Origin: Kofleriaceae bacterium
GTDB lineage: Bacteria > Myxococcota_A > Polyangia > Haliangiales > Haliangiaceae
DNA length: 64,000 bases
NCBI GenBank assembly: GCA_018058095.1
Contig: JAGPCO010000001.1
Location: forward strand, 54,518-118,517
Reading direction: 5' to 3'
A program made the translations under genes and the position numbers. The notes under the pieces are model-generated. The model saw only the letters and a program-made list of their open reading frames with translations, did not search any database and had not been told where the DNA came from. This document shows positions 50,612 to 60,502 of the stretch, in pieces. Numbering within the stretch: position 1 is the stretch's first letter; every line of letters begins with the position of its first letter.

Positions 50612-52471
50612 ATGCTGAAGCGTGGCCTCGTGTCCTTGCTCCTCCTCGGTGCGATCCTCGGTGGCTGCGGCGATGACGGCGGCGGGACCCCTGACGCCCG
50701 CCGCGTCGACGGCCGCGTCGTCGATGCCACCACCGTCGGCGATGATGCGCTGCCGCTCGACGCCCCGCCGGTCGACGCCACGGTCGACGCCACCGTGATC
50801 GATGGACCGATCGACGCTACGGTGATCGACGCGCCGGTCGACGCGGGGGTCGACGCCGCCGTCGACGCCACCCCGATCGACGCTCCGGTCGCGTCGGACC
50901 AGATCGCGGCGGCCCGGGCCACCGCCGACGGCACCGGCCTGACCCTGCCCATCACCGGCGTGCTGGTGACCTACGTCAAGCCGCCGATGGGCACCCCCGC
51001 CAACGACCCGGCCGGCTTCACCATCCAGGCCGACCCGACCGGGCCGGCCCTGTACATCGCCGTCGACGCCGCGACCCTGCTGCCGCCGCCGGCGGTGGGC
51101 GACCGTGTCACCTTCACCATCACGACGATGGGCACGGTCGGCGGGCTGCGCGTCGCCTCGGCCATCACCGGCCTGACCGTCCTCAGCAGCGGCAACGCGG
51201 TCGCGCCGCTGGCCCAGAACGTCAGCGCCGCGACCGACCTGGTCACCGGCCTCGACGGCTACGAGAGCGAGCTGATCGACGTGACCGGCACGGTCGCGGC
51301 CGGCTTCGTCGGCAGCGGCACCGGGTTCGAGCGCGCCACCTTCTCCACCGCCGGGGTCTCCGGTGACAGCAACCTGCAGCTGCGGGTGGCGGCGACCCTG
51401 CGCGACGGGCTCGACCTGGCCGCCGGGTGCCAGGTCACCCTCGACGACGTGCCGGTCAGCCGCTTCAATGCCGCGGCCCAGCTCCCGGCCAACCTGGCCG
51501 GCGACCTCACGGTGTCGGGCTGCCCGGCCCCGACCGTGCTCACCGCCATCGCCCCGTCGGCGACGCAGGTGCAGCTCACGTTCAGCCGCCGCATCCAGCC
51601 GGCCAGCGTGCTGGCCGACGGCTCGCAGTTCACCTTCGACGGCGGCCTGACCGCGAGCGCGGCCACCGTCAGCGGGCGCACCGTCACCGTGACCACCTCG
51701 GCCCAGACCGGCGGCATCACCTACCTGGCCACCATCGGCGCCGGCCTGACCGACCTGCAGGGGACGGCGCTGAGCGTCCCGGCCTCGGCCAGCTTCACCG
51801 GCTTCCAGGTGCTGGCGGTCGCCCGGATCAACGAGCTCAACGCGTTCATCAACGGCGGCTGTGACCTGATCGAGCTGCGGGTGGTGAGCGGCGGCGTCCT
51901 GACCGGCTTCCGCCTGCTCGAGCGCGACACCGCCACGTTGCTGACCTTCCCGACCATGACCGTGGCCACCAACGACCTCATCGTCGTGCACATCAACGGG
52001 GCCAGCGCGACCTGCAACCCAGGCGCCTCGCCGAACGAGACCACGTCGGTGAATCAGCACCCGAGCGCGACCTTCGCCGCCAACTTCGACACCGCGTACG
52101 ACCTGTACTCGACCGACACCGGCCTGACCGACACCGACAACGTCTTCACCCTGTACGACAACCTGGGCGTCATCGTCGACGCGGTGTTCGCGTCCAACGA
52201 CCCGGCCGGCCCGACCGCGGCCACTGGCACCGAGGTCCAGGCCGCCCTGGTCGGCGCGGCTGCGCAGTGGTCGCCCATGCTGGCCAGCTACATCGACACC
52301 GTGTTCCGCACCAACGCGGTCGACGACCTGAACGCCACCGGCACCGCCGCGGCCGGCACGTCGATCCAGCGCCTCGACAACACCGACGACAACAACGTCG
52401 GCGACTGGTCGACCGGGGCCGGACCGGCCTCGACCTGGGGCGCGATCAACGCCGGCCAGACGCCGTTCTGA
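50612..52471 (+). CDS. Large lipoprotein with lamin-tail-like domain
   Basis: A 619-residue lipoprotein (lipobox GAILGGC, Cys19) with a long Asp/Ala/Val repeat linker (VDATVDATVIDGPIDAT). Residues about 95-270 form an OB-like or SdrD-type beta domain. Residues about 290-400 resemble a bacterial Ig-like (Big) domain (TAIAPSATQVQLTFSRRI, LTDLQGTALSVPASA). Residues about 400-600 look like a lamin-tail domain (ARINELNAFINGGCDLIELRVVSGG, DNLGVIVDAVF, GTSIQRLDNTDDNNVGDWS), often found on surface nucleases. Nuclease motif itself not seen. Confidence 0.8.
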   Translation: MLKRGLVSLLLLGAILGGCGDDGGGTPDARRVDGRVVDATTVGDDALPLDAPPVDATVDATVIDGPIDATVIDAPVDAGVDAAVDATPIDAPVASDQIAAARATADGTGLTLPITGVLVTYVKPPMGTPANDPAGFTIQADPTGPALYIAVDAATLLPPPAVGDRVTFTITTMGTVGGLRVASAITGLTVLSSGNAVAPLAQNVSAATDLVTGLDGYESELIDVTGTVAAGFVGSGTGFERATFSTAGVSGDSNLQLRVAATLRDGLDLAAGCQVTLDDVPVSRFNAAAQLPANLAGDLTVSGCPAPTVLTAIAPSATQVQLTFSRRIQPASVLADGSQFTFDGGLTASAATVSGRTVTVTTSAQTGGITYLATIGAGLTDLQGTALSVPASASFTGFQVLAVARINELNAFINGGCDLIELRVVSGGVLTGFRLLERDTATLLTFPTMTVATNDLIVVHINGASATCNPGASPNETTSVNQHPSATFAANFDTAYDLYSTDTGLTDTDNVFTLYDNLGVIVDAVFASNDPAGPTAATGTEVQAALVGAAAQWSPMLASYIDTVFRTNAVDDLNATGTAAAGTSIQRLDNTDDNNVGDWSTGAGPASTWGAINAGQTPF

Positions 52472-52493
52472 GCGGATCGGGGGCGGACGTCGT

Positions 52494-53987
52494 TCAGGCC
52501 TCGCTGGCGAGCACCGGCGGCCGGCGTGTCGCCCACGGCCGGGCCTGTTCGAGCTGGGCGGCCAGGCGCAGCAGCAGGTCCTCGCGGCCGTACGGCCCGA
52601 CCCACTGCGTGCCGATGGGCAGGCCGGCGCCGCTCCAGGACAGCGGCAGCGAGATGGCCGGCTGCCCGGTCATGTTGAACAGCTGGGTGTTGGGCGTGGC
52701 CGACAGCGGGCCGTGCGCCATCTCGTCGACGGCCTTCATGAGCAGGCCGTGCAGCGGCGCGGCGCGCAGGGCGCCGAGCTGCATGCGCTGGCCGCGGGTG
52801 AGCGCGAACTCGCCGAGCGGCACCGGCGGGCGCGCGCAGGTGGCGGTGAGGAGCACGTCGTGCCGGGTGAAGAACTCGGCGACCTGGCGCGAGGCGCGGC
52901 GGATGAGATCGACCGCGCCGACGTACTCGGCGGCCGACAGCGCGCGGGCGATGAGGTAGAGGAGCCAGGTCGCCGGCTCGACGTCGCCCGCGCGCGGGGC
53001 CCGGCCGGCCCGGGCCGCCACCACCGCCAGGTCCGACGAGACGCCGGCGGCGACGACGAACAGGTAGGCGCGGATCAGGGCCGGACGGTCGAACGTGGGC
53101 GCGGCCGCCTCGACCTGGTGGCCCAGGCTACGCGCCAGCGCGGCGGCGTCCTCGACGGCAGCCACGCAATCGGGGTCGTTGCGCTCGGCGAACAGGGCGT
53201 CGGTGGTGAAGGCGATACGCAGCACGCCGGGCGGCTGACCGACCTCGGCCGCGTACGGCCGCTCGGGGTCGCGCACCTGGTACGGCGCGCCCGGGTCGGG
53301 GCCGGCGGTGGCGTCGAGCAGCGCGGCGCAGTCGCGCACGCTGCGGGTCAGCACGTGCTCCTCGACCAGGCTGGCCCAGTGCTCGCCACCGACGGGGCCG
53401 AGCGGGTTGCGGCCGCGCGTCGGCTTGAGCCCGACCAGGCCGCAGTGCGAGGCCGGGATGCGGATGGAGCCGCCGCCATCGCCGCCGTGGGCGGCCGGCA
53501 CCATCCGCGCCGCCACCGCCGCGCCCGAGCCGCCGCTCGAGCCGCCGGTCGAGCGGGCCAGGTCCCACGGGTTGTGGGCCGGCCCGCGCAGGTCCGACTC
53601 GGCGCTGCCCAGAATGCCGAACTCCGACGTGTTGCAGCGACCGACGATGATGAGGCCGGCCCGCTTGTAGCGCGCGACCAGCTCGCTGTCGTGCGGCGCG
53701 CGCCAGTCGCTGCCGAGACGGCAGCTGCCGGTGCTGGGCTGGCCGGCGTCCTCGGCCATGAGGTCCTTGAGCAGGAACGGCACGCCGGCGAAGGCCCCGG
53801 TGCGGCCGGCCGCCGCCTCGGCCCGGGCGCGCTCGAACTGGCGATGCACGACGGCGTTCAGGCCGGGGTCACGGGCCTCGACGCGGGCGATCGCCGCCTC
53901 GACCAGCTCGCCGGCCGAGGCCTGGCCGGTGCGGACCAGCTCGGCCAGCCCGGTCGCGTCGTGGTCGTCGTACTCGGGGAAGCGCAT
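52494..53987 (-). CDS. Amidase-signature family enzyme
   Basis: A 497-residue amidase of the Ser-cisSer-Lys class, hydrolysing an amide or ester of unknown substrate. The triad is visible: K74 (FLLKDLMAE), cis-Ser S150 ([12 protein letters not shown]), nucleophile S174 ([12 protein letters not shown]). The C-terminal half differs from GatA ([27 protein letters not shown]). A region near 300-350 is hydrophobic, suggesting a non-polar substrate such as a fatty amide. It is last in a minus-strand block of two AraC regulators and a metallophosphoesterase, 24 bp downstream of the latter. Confidence 0.92.
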   Translation of the reverse strand: MRFPEYDDHDATGLAELVRTGQASAGELVEAAIARVEARDPGLNAVVHRQFERARAEAAAGRTGAFAGVPFLLKDLMAEDAGQPSTGSCRLGSDWRAPHDSELVARYKRAGLIIVGRCNTSEFGILGSAESDLRGPAHNPWDLARSTGGSSGGSGAAVAARMVPAAHGGDGGGSIRIPASHCGLVGLKPTRGRNPLGPVGGEHWASLVEEHVLTRSVRDCAALLDATAGPDPGAPYQVRDPERPYAAEVGQPPGVLRIAFTTDALFAERNDPDCVAAVEDAAALARSLGHQVEAAAPTFDRPALIRAYLFVVAAGVSSDLAVVAARAGRAPRAGDVEPATWLLYLIARALSAAEYVGAVDLIRRASRQVAEFFTRHDVLLTATCARPPVPLGEFALTRGQRMQLGALRAAPLHGLLMKAVDEMAHGPLSATPNTQLFNMTGQPAISLPLSWSGAGLPIGTQWVGPYGREDLLLRLAAQLEQARPWATRRPPVLASEA

Positions 53988-54011
53988 CGACGCAGCGTAC
54001 TCGACCGCCGG

Positions 54012-54614
54012 TCAGGGCGGCATCCAGGTCGCGCCGGTCTCGACGTCGACGTGGGCCAGGTCGATCCGCCCGGCCAGGTCGAGGTCGATGCGCCCGAACA
54101 CGATCGGCAGGTGGAACCGGCGCGGCCCGATCGAGCCGGGGTTGAACACCGTCACGTCGCGCGGCCCGCCCAGGAACGGCACGTGCGAGTGACCACACAC
54201 GACGAGCGGCGCGCCGGCGGCGCGGGCCCGGCCCGCCACCTCGGCGCGCAGGGTCGGCCCGTACAGCGCGATGTGGGTCAGGAGCACGCGCAGCGGCGCA
54301 CATCCGGACCGGACCAGGTCGAGCAGCAGCACGTCGGGCAGCTGATGGGCCCGGGTGTCGATGTTGCCGCGCACGGCGTGGACCGGGGCCAGCTCGGCCA
54401 GGGCCGCCAGCACCGCGAGGTCGCCGATGTCGCCGCCGTGCAGGATGAGGTCGGGCGCGAGCGCGGCGATCCGCGCCGCCGCCTGCGGGTGCGGCGCCGA
54501 GTGGGTGTCGGCCACGGCGATGATGCGGGCCGGCCGATCGGCCGGTAGCTCGATCCGCGCGCTGGCCTCGACCAGCGCCGGTCCGCGACGAGCGCGCTGG
54601 CGCGGCTTCACCAT
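54012..54614 (-). CDS. YfcE/MJ0936-type metallophosphoesterase
   Basis: A 200-residue calcineurin-like phosphodiesterase. Motifs are in order: [44 protein letters not shown] and NPGSIGPRR. The metal-binding Asp/His/Asn set is complete, so it should be active with Mn. The substrate is likely a small phosphodiester. The ATG follows the AraC regulator's TAG without a gap, so co-transcription is likely. The product starts with a basic tail (KPRQRARRG). Confidence 0.93.
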   Translation of the reverse strand: MVKPRQRARRGPALVEASARIELPADRPARIIAVADTHSAPHPQAAARIAALAPDLILHGGDIGDLAVLAALAELAPVHAVRGNIDTRAHQLPDVLLLDLVRSGCAPLRVLLTHIALYGPTLRAEVAGRARAAGAPLVVCGHSHVPFLGGPRDVTVFNPGSIGPRRFHLPIVFGRIDLDLAGRIDLAHVDVETGATWMPP

Positions 54615-55622
54615 CTACTGCCGCTGCTTGCGGTAGGCCTGCGCGGTCTGGCCGGTGTGGGCGACGAACGCGCGCGAGAACGAGCTGGTCTGGCGAAACC
54701 CGACGGCGGCGGCGATGTCGCCGATCGCGGCGGTCGACTGCACCAGCAGCTCGCGCGCCGCCTCGATCCGGGTCGCGGTGATGAGGTCACGCAGGACCTG
54801 GCCCTCCTCGGCCAGCCGCCGCTGCAGCGAGCGGGTCGTCAGGCCGAGCGCGCCGGCGATCGCAGCCGCGGTCAGCTCGTCGCCGAGATGGGCCCGGATG
54901 TGGGCCGCGACCTGCGACGCCATCGTCACCGGCGGCGCGCCCAGCAGCGCGCGCAGCTCGGCGTTGGCGGTGCGCATCTCGGTGGTCAGGCTGCGCGCGG
55001 TCACTCGCAGCGCGGTGAAGCGCTGGCCAAAGCGGGGCCGCACGCCGAAGAACTCGCGCCACGGCTCGGTCAGGCCGCGTGGTGCTTGCCGGCGCAGGTG
55101 CACCGCGAAGGCCGGGGTCGGCCCGGCCAGCAGCTGCAGGTGGCGGTGCAGGACCGCCAGCACGACCTCCTCGAGCCGCGTCGCGGCCTCGCCCGGTGCG
55201 TCGGTCGCGAGCCGGAGGTCGACCAGGTCACCGTCGACCGGCAGCTGCCGCACGGTCATGCCGATCACCATCTTGCGCAGGTACTGATCGCCGAGCAGGT
55301 CGATCGCCTCGCCGGCCGTCGCCGCGGCGACGACGCCGAACATCGACAGCCCGAACGCCCCGAGCTGGACCTCGCGCGCCGCCAGCAGCGCCAGGTCCTC
55401 ACCCACCACGGCCTCCGACGCCGACCAGAAGGTCGAGAACGCGGCCAGATCGCTGCCGGCCGGCGGCACCGGCGCCGTCACCCCGCGCAGCTGGGCGCAG
55501 CGCTGCACCGCGAAGATGCCGGCCATCGTGACGATCGGCTCGATCGCGGGCGACGCCGGCACGGCCGCGCTCGAGGTCGCCGGGTCTGGGGACGAGGCGG
55601 CAGGGGGCCGAGGTGACGACAC
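54615..55622 (-). CDS. AraC-family regulator with arabinose-binding-like N-domain (copy 1)
   Basis: A transcription regulator of about 335 residues. The N-terminal half resembles the ligand-binding region of Arabinose_bd-type (OruR/AphA-like) AraC proteins ([28 protein letters not shown]). The C-terminus has two helix-turn-helix units ([45 protein letters not shown]), ending AYRKQRQ. The start is uncertain; GTG at 55622 is chosen because alignment with the paralogue upstream requires residues before IEPIVTM. The paralogue at 55721 is about half identical by eye. The stop abuts the metallophosphoesterase start. Confidence 0.85.
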   Translation of the reverse strand: MSSPRPPAASSPDPATSSAAVPASPAIEPIVTMAGIFAVQRCAQLRGVTAPVPPAGSDLAAFSTFWSASEAVVGEDLALLAAREVQLGAFGLSMFGVVAAATAGEAIDLLGDQYLRKMVIGMTVRQLPVDGDLVDLRLATDAPGEAATRLEEVVLAVLHRHLQLLAGPTPAFAVHLRRQAPRGLTEPWREFFGVRPRFGQRFTALRVTARSLTTEMRTANAELRALLGAPPVTMASQVAAHIRAHLGDELTAAAIAGALGLTTRSLQRRLAEEGQVLRDLITATRIEAARELLVQSTAAIGDIAAAVGFRQTSSFSRAFVAHTGQTAQAYRKQRQ

Positions 55623-55720
55623 CCGGAGCACGGTAGCAGGCACCAGCGGCAGATCCGAGGCCCCGGCTGATCCGATCCGATCGAGTGCCCGCGGCCCGCG
55701 GCGAGCGCCCGGCGAGGCGG

Positions 55721-56677
55721 TCAGGTCCGCTCCTTGCGATACGCCTGTGCGGTCTGCCCGGTGTGGGCGGCGAACGCGCGTGAGAACGAGCTGGTCTGCC
55801 GGAAGCCGACCGCGCTGGCGATGCTGGCGATCGGTGCGGTCGACTGCACGAGCAGGTCGCGCGCCGCCTCGATGCGGGTGGCGGTGACCAGGTCGCGCAG
55901 CACCTGCCCCTCCTCGCTCAGGCGCCGTTGCAGCGACCGGGGGGTCAGGCCGAGCGCCGCCGCGATCGTGCTCACGCTCAGGTCCTCGGTCAGGTGGGCC
56001 CGCACGTGCGCGCCGACCTGCGTCGCCACGCTCACCGTCGGCGCGGCCAGGACCGCGCGCAGGTCGGGGTTGGCCGTGAGCATCGGGGTGGCCAGGCTGT
56101 TGGCGGTCACCCGCATCGACGTGACGCGTTGCCCGAAGCGCGGCCGGACGCCGAAGAAGGCGCGCCACGGGTCGGTCGGGCCGGCTGGGGCCTGCCGGCG
56201 CAGGTTGACCGCATACGGCCGGATCGGGCCGGCCAGGAGCTGGAGGTGATGGTGGACGGTGGTGATCACCACCTCCTCGACGCGCGCCGACGCCTCGTCG
56301 CCGTGGTCGGTGTCGAGCCGGACCTCGACCAGCTCGTCCTCGACCGGGAGCAGGCGCACCTGCATGCCCAGCACCATGCGGCGCAGCAGCTGCTGGCCGA
56401 GCAGCTCGATGGCCTCGCCGGCGGTGGCGGCGGCGACCACCCCGAACATGGGCAGGCCGAGCGCTCCGAGCTGCGCGTGGGCGGTCGACAGCAGCGCCAG
56501 ATCCTCGCCGATCGCGTCGTCGGCCGCCCGCCGGTACGCGTCGAGGGCGGCCAGGTCGTACGAGGTCGGGCGGGCGGGCGGAGCCACCTGGCGGGCGGCG
56601 GCGCAGCGCTCGACCACGACGATGGCCGCGGCGGCGACCACGGGATCGATCCCGGGCAGGCTGGACGTCGTCGTCAC
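55721..56677 (-). CDS. AraC-family regulator with arabinose-binding-like N-domain (copy 2)
   Basis: A 318-residue regulator closely similar to the product of 54615-55622. Shared landmarks are [48 protein letters not shown], and the C-terminal HTH pair ([33 protein letters not shown] split over two helices, then [13 protein letters not shown], ending AYRKERT). GTG start with ACGACGACG following. The two genes are tandem duplicates on the same strand, 98 bp apart. Effector unknown; a lipid or fatty compound is plausible given the amidase in the same block. Confidence 0.9.
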   Translation of the reverse strand: MTTTSSLPGIDPVVAAAAIVVVERCAAARQVAPPARPTSYDLAALDAYRRAADDAIGEDLALLSTAHAQLGALGLPMFGVVAAATAGEAIELLGQQLLRRMVLGMQVRLLPVEDELVEVRLDTDHGDEASARVEEVVITTVHHHLQLLAGPIRPYAVNLRRQAPAGPTDPWRAFFGVRPRFGQRVTSMRVTANSLATPMLTANPDLRAVLAAPTVSVATQVGAHVRAHLTEDLSVSTIAAALGLTPRSLQRRLSEEGQVLRDLVTATRIEAARDLLVQSTAPIASIASAVGFRQTSSFSRAFAAHTGQTAQAYRKERT

Positions 56678-56834
56678 CGCGGCAGTCTAGAACAGCCGAC
56701 GCCGCGTCGTCGCCAGCGAACGACCGGGCGTGGGCTCGAGGTGGCCAGGACCGGCCGACAACCTGGTTGGCACCTGCCCGCGCTGGTTTGCTCCGGCGTG
56801 CCAGGCGCTGGCGCATGCGGGCACCCGCGCCCGC

Positions 56835-56857
56835 GTCGGCGCGGGGTTCGCGCCGAC
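56835..56857. other. Perfect 9-bp-stem hairpin
   Basis: GTCGGCGCG-GGGTT-CGCGCCGAC lies in the 215-bp divergent gap between the AraC copy-2 gene and the lipoprotein gene at 56893. It is followed by no T-run, so it is not a typical intrinsic terminator. The sequence around it repeats GCGCGG/CCCGCG blocks. Role unknown. Confidence 0.6.
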
Positions 56858-56892
56858 ACGAGCTTGGCCTCGGTCGTGCTCGAGCACCTCAC

Positions 56893-58152
56893 ATGCGTCG
56901 CCGCTCGATCCTGCCCGCCGTCCTCTCCGCCGCCGCGGCCATACCCGCGGTGATGCTTCCTGCCTGCACCCCGGGAGCACCCGGGGTCGTCGATGCCGGC
57001 CCAGGCACCGACCCGGATGCGTTCGAGGACAGCGATGGCCCCGTCCCCGACGCGGCGCCGGGTGACCTGCGCCTGCTCCACGCAGGCGACCTCGGCTACC
57101 TCGGCTCGTTCACGCTGCCGGACGACGACGGCGGCGGCGGCACGCTCAACTACGGCGGCTACGCGCTCGGGCTGGGCCTCGACGGCAGCTCGCTGTACTT
57201 CGGCTGCATCTACGGCACCGCGCTGGCCCGGGTGTCCATCCCGGCCATCGGCGGCCGCGCCGCGCTGCTCGAGCGCTGCCAGGGCGTGCCCAACCTGGGC
57301 GCCATCGACCCGGGCGAGGTCAACGGCTTCGTCCTCGGCGGCAGCCTGGCGTGGAACGGCCGGATGATCGCCAGCGCCTACGCCTACTATGACGCCGACA
57401 ACAGCGCGACCCGCAGCCACTTCGCCGGCCCCACGCTGGCCAGCGCGCACGGGCCATACGTCGTCGGCACCGACCGGCCCGGCTTCGTCGGCGGCTACAT
57501 GACCGAGGTGCCGCCCGAGTGGCGCGATCGCCTCGGTGGGCCGGCCCTGACCGGGCAGTGCTGCATCTCGATCATCTCGCGCAGCAGCTACGGCCCGTCG
57601 GCCAGCGTGTTCGACCCCGATGCGCTCGGCGTGGTCGACCCGGTGCCGTCGACGATGCTGGTCGGCTACCCGCAGGCGCACCCGACCCTGGGCGACTACC
57701 CGTCGGTCGGCACCGATTTCAACGGCGCGACCAAGATGGGCGGCGTGGCCTTCCCCCGCGGCACGCGCTCGGTGCTGTTCGTCGGGCGACACGCCTCGAC
57801 CTTCTGTTACGGCAGCGGCACGCCGGACCCGGCCCTCGACGGCCAGCCCAGCCCCGGCGGGGGCGTCTGGTGCTACGACCCGACCAACTCGTACAAGGGC
57901 ACCCACGGCTATCCTTACCGGCACCAGATCTGGGCCTACGACGCCGAGGAGCTCGCCGCGGTCCGCGCCGGCAGCAAGGCGCCGTGGCAGGTCACGCCGT
58001 ACGCGACGTGGGCGCTGCCGGAGATGGGCGGCGCCACCGGCGCGGCGACCATGCAGAGCGCGACCTACGACCCCACCACGCGGCGGTGGTACATCGCGCT
58101 CGAGGGCAGCGGCGCCGCCCCCGAGGTCCACGTCTACCAGGTCGCGCCGTGA
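56893..58152 (+). CDS. Lipoprotein of unknown function
   Basis: A 419-residue exported protein with a hydrophobic signal and lipobox-like AVMLPAC. The mature domain is rich in Gly/Tyr and beta strands, with Gly-rich repeats (YGGYALGLGLDGSSLYFGCIYG, LVGYPQAHPTLGDYPSVGT). Several Cys may pair (GQCCIS, SFCYGSG, WCYDP). It may be a propeller (LYFGCIYGTALARVSIP, RSVLFVGRHAS, RRWYIALEGSG). It ends 1 bp before the convergent esterase-like gene. No family recognised. Confidence 0.75.
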   Translation: MRRRSILPAVLSAAAAIPAVMLPACTPGAPGVVDAGPGTDPDAFEDSDGPVPDAAPGDLRLLHAGDLGYLGSFTLPDDDGGGGTLNYGGYALGLGLDGSSLYFGCIYGTALARVSIPAIGGRAALLERCQGVPNLGAIDPGEVNGFVLGGSLAWNGRMIASAYAYYDADNSATRSHFAGPTLASAHGPYVVGTDRPGFVGGYMTEVPPEWRDRLGGPALTGQCCISIISRSSYGPSASVFDPDALGVVDPVPSTMLVGYPQAHPTLGDYPSVGTDFNGATKMGGVAFPRGTRSVLFVGRHASTFCYGSGTPDPALDGQPSPGGGVWCYDPTNSYKGTHGYPYRHQIWAYDAEELAAVRAGSKAPWQVTPYATWALPEMGGATGAATMQSATYDPTTRRWYIALEGSGAAPEVHVYQVAP

Positions 58153-58153
58153 G

Positions 58154-59056
58154 TCACGGCGCGCAGTAGGTCGGGAAGCCCGCCGGCAGCCCGCCCGCGT
58201 ATGGCGAGGGCTCGGTCGCGAACGCGTGGTCGGCGAAGAAGCGCAGCACGCTGGGTGCGGCGTCCTGCGGGATGCTGTGGCCGCCGCCGTGGTCGCAGCC
58301 GATGGTGAAGTGACCGGCGGCGTCGAGGTTGGCGCGGTAGGCGGCGGACGCGGCCTGGAAGTCGACGCCGAACACGGTGTCGGACGCGCCACCGTCGAAG
58401 ATCATCGCCGCGAACCGGTTGCTGCTGTCGGCGCCGGGCACCCCCACCCCGGGCGGAAGGCCGCCCGAGTACGTCGCCACGCTGGCCAGGTAGCGCGAGC
58501 GCACGAAGCTGAGCGCGGTGGTCTGCAACGCACCCGCCGACATGCCCATGCTGTGGAGGTGGCGGGCGTCGACCCGGCCGGCCGCGACCAGGCAGGCGAC
58601 GATCTCGTCGGCCAGCAGGAAGTCATCCTGCCGCGTGCTCTGGTTGACGATGAACCACTCGAAGTTGCCGGCGGTCGGATCGGACGTCGGCGCCGCCACC
58701 ACGCCGCCGGCGGCGGTGAAGCTGGCCTGGTCGGCGCCGAGGGCGAAGGCCGCCTCCTGGGTCGAGCTCCCGGTCGCGTGCCAGTACAGCAGCAGCGGCC
58801 CCGGGCCGACGGCGCTGGCGTCGAGCGCGAGCCGGACCTGGCGCGGCGCCATGCCGGCCGGCGCGAAGGTGACGTCGCCGCTGGCCAGGGTCGGGCAGGT
58901 CCCGGTCGGGGTCGGCACCGGCGGCGCCACCGCCGGCGCGGCGTCCACGCTCGGGTCGGCCGGCGCGGCGTCGACGTCGGTGCCGGGGTCCGAGGATCCG
59001 CAGGCGGTGATGCCCGTGGCGGGCAGGGTGAGCAGCAGCCAGGCGGCGAGGCGCAT
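58154..59056 (-). CDS. Exported alpha/beta-hydrolase (PHB depolymerase/esterase-like)
   Basis: A 300-residue lipoprotein-like hydrolase (lipobox PATGITAC). After an Asp/Ala/Pro linker, the hydrolase fold follows: LLLYWHATGSS (oxyanion strand), SMGMSAGALQTT with nucleophile Ser, AAMIFDGGASDTVFG (acid), and a His in CDHGGGHSIPQ. This resembles the poly(3-hydroxybutyrate) depolymerase / feruloyl-esterase group LpqC. Substrate unknown. Its start lies 161 bp from the divergent barrel-like gene. Confidence 0.85.
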   Translation of the reverse strand: MRLAAWLLLTLPATGITACGSSDPGTDVDAAPADPSVDAAPAVAPPVPTPTGTCPTLASGDVTFAPAGMAPRQVRLALDASAVGPGPLLLYWHATGSSTQEAAFALGADQASFTAAGGVVAAPTSDPTAGNFEWFIVNQSTRQDDFLLADEIVACLVAAGRVDARHLHSMGMSAGALQTTALSFVRSRYLASVATYSGGLPPGVGVPGADSSNRFAAMIFDGGASDTVFGVDFQAASAAYRANLDAAGHFTIGCDHGGGHSIPQDAAPSVLRFFADHAFATEPSPYAGGLPAGFPTYCAP

Positions 59057-59217
59057 GCCCGGACCAGAGCGCATCCGCGCGCGGGACGCCACTTACACCG
59101 TGTGGCAGCGGCGACGACGAACCACCGTCACCTCGCCCCGACCGCGGCCATCCCGCGGCCCCGGATTGCCGTGCCCTGCCAGGCCTGGCCCACCGGGACC
59201 TGTGCCAGGCTGCCGAG

Positions 59218-60423
59218 ATGGCGAGGCGGCAAGGCCTGCTGGAGCTCGTGTCCTTGGTCGGAATCGTGCTGGGGCTCGGCGCCAGGCCGGCCGCGGCGGA
59301 GGACGCGCCGTGGGCCCCGTTGCGCCTGGGCGGCGCCGCCACCGTGGCCTTCCCGCTCGAGGGCGAGCTCATCCTGACCAGCGTCGAGCTCCACGTCCTG
59401 CAGCAGGTCGGGCGGGTGACCCTCGACGGCAGCGGCCACGGGTCGGCGCCGATCGCTGGCATCGGCGGCCAGGCCGGGCTGGGCACGTTCGAGTCGGGCG
59501 CGGATGGCGCGTGCGCCGACGAGGTCGACGCCGACGGTGACACCCGGTGGACGTGCGGGCAGCTCACGCTCGGGCCGACGGCCATGGTCGGCTGGGCCTG
59601 GGGCAGCAAGCTCGAGACCGGCATGGTCCGACAGGACACGCTGCTGTACCTGCGGGCCACGCCACACCTGGCCCTGAGCAAGAACCCCGAGCGTGCCTTC
59701 GCCGAGGTCCGACTGGCCGGCGGCCTCGGGGTGGCCTTTCGCCCGTTCCAGCTCGAGGTCACCTACATCAAGGTCCCGGGCGACGCCTACGTCGGGTTCA
59801 CGATCGGCGCCTCGGCCAGCGTCAGCGGCTGGCTGGTCAACGATCGCGAGGCGCCCGAGGTGACGGCGGCGGACAGCGCCGACGCCATCGCGCGCGCGGC
59901 CGAGGAGGTCGAGGAGCCGACGCGCCTGCGCATCGATCTCGCGGCGCAGGCCCTGGCCCCCGTCGCCTCGGCCGACGGCGAGTCGGTCACCGGCGTCGGG
60001 GTGGGCGCGCTGTCGACCCTGCGCGGGTTCCCGCGTGACCCGAGCCGGGCCTGGCACCGCTGGGTCGGCTTCGGCGGCGAGCTCCGGCTGGCCGGCAGCG
60101 AGCGCCCCGAGGGCGACTCCGCGGCGCAGGTCGGGCCGACCGCCATGGTCGGGGTCGCGCGCTTCGACGGGGAGCACCCGCTGTTCTCGGCCTACGGGCG
60201 GGCCTCGCCGTTCATCGGCTGGCGTGCCCGCGGCGACGACGACTCGTTCGACGTCGGCGCCACCGTCGCGGCCGGGGTCACCGTCGGCATGCCGGACCAC
60301 CTGAGCGAGGACGGCGAGCCGCCGAGCGACACCGGGGCGCTCAGCCTGGGCTTCGAGCTCGTCGGCGGCTGGATGCGAGGCGCGACCTACCTCGGCGCCG
60401 GCGTCGGCATGGTCTTCTGGTAG
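59218..60423 (+). CDS. Secreted outer-membrane barrel-like protein
   Basis: A 401-residue exported protein with a signal peptide ending RPAAA before EDAPW. The mature protein alternates hydrophobic and polar residues over many strands (LRLGGAATVAFPLEGELILTSVELHVLQQVGRVTL, ALSLGFELVGGWMRGATYLGAGVGMVFW at the end). The terminal aromatic Trp after a Phe fits a barrel. A charged helical insert (AEEVEEPTRLRIDL) is near the middle. A Cys pair (CADEVDADGDTRWTC) could disulfide-bond. No annotated family. Confidence 0.76.
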   Translation: MARRQGLLELVSLVGIVLGLGARPAAAEDAPWAPLRLGGAATVAFPLEGELILTSVELHVLQQVGRVTLDGSGHGSAPIAGIGGQAGLGTFESGADGACADEVDADGDTRWTCGQLTLGPTAMVGWAWGSKLETGMVRQDTLLYLRATPHLALSKNPERAFAEVRLAGGLGVAFRPFQLEVTYIKVPGDAYVGFTIGASASVSGWLVNDREAPEVTAADSADAIARAAEEVEEPTRLRIDLAAQALAPVASADGESVTGVGVGALSTLRGFPRDPSRAWHRWVGFGGELRLAGSERPEGDSAAQVGPTAMVGVARFDGEHPLFSAYGRASPFIGWRARGDDDSFDVGATVAAGVTVGMPDHLSEDGEPPSDTGALSLGFELVGGWMRGATYLGAGVGMVFW

Positions 60424-60502
60424 GTCGGCGTGGCGGCGCGGGCCATCGCCGGTGGCGGCCGTGGCCAGTCCGGGCCGGCGGGTGGCTTGGTACCCTGCGA
60501 GG

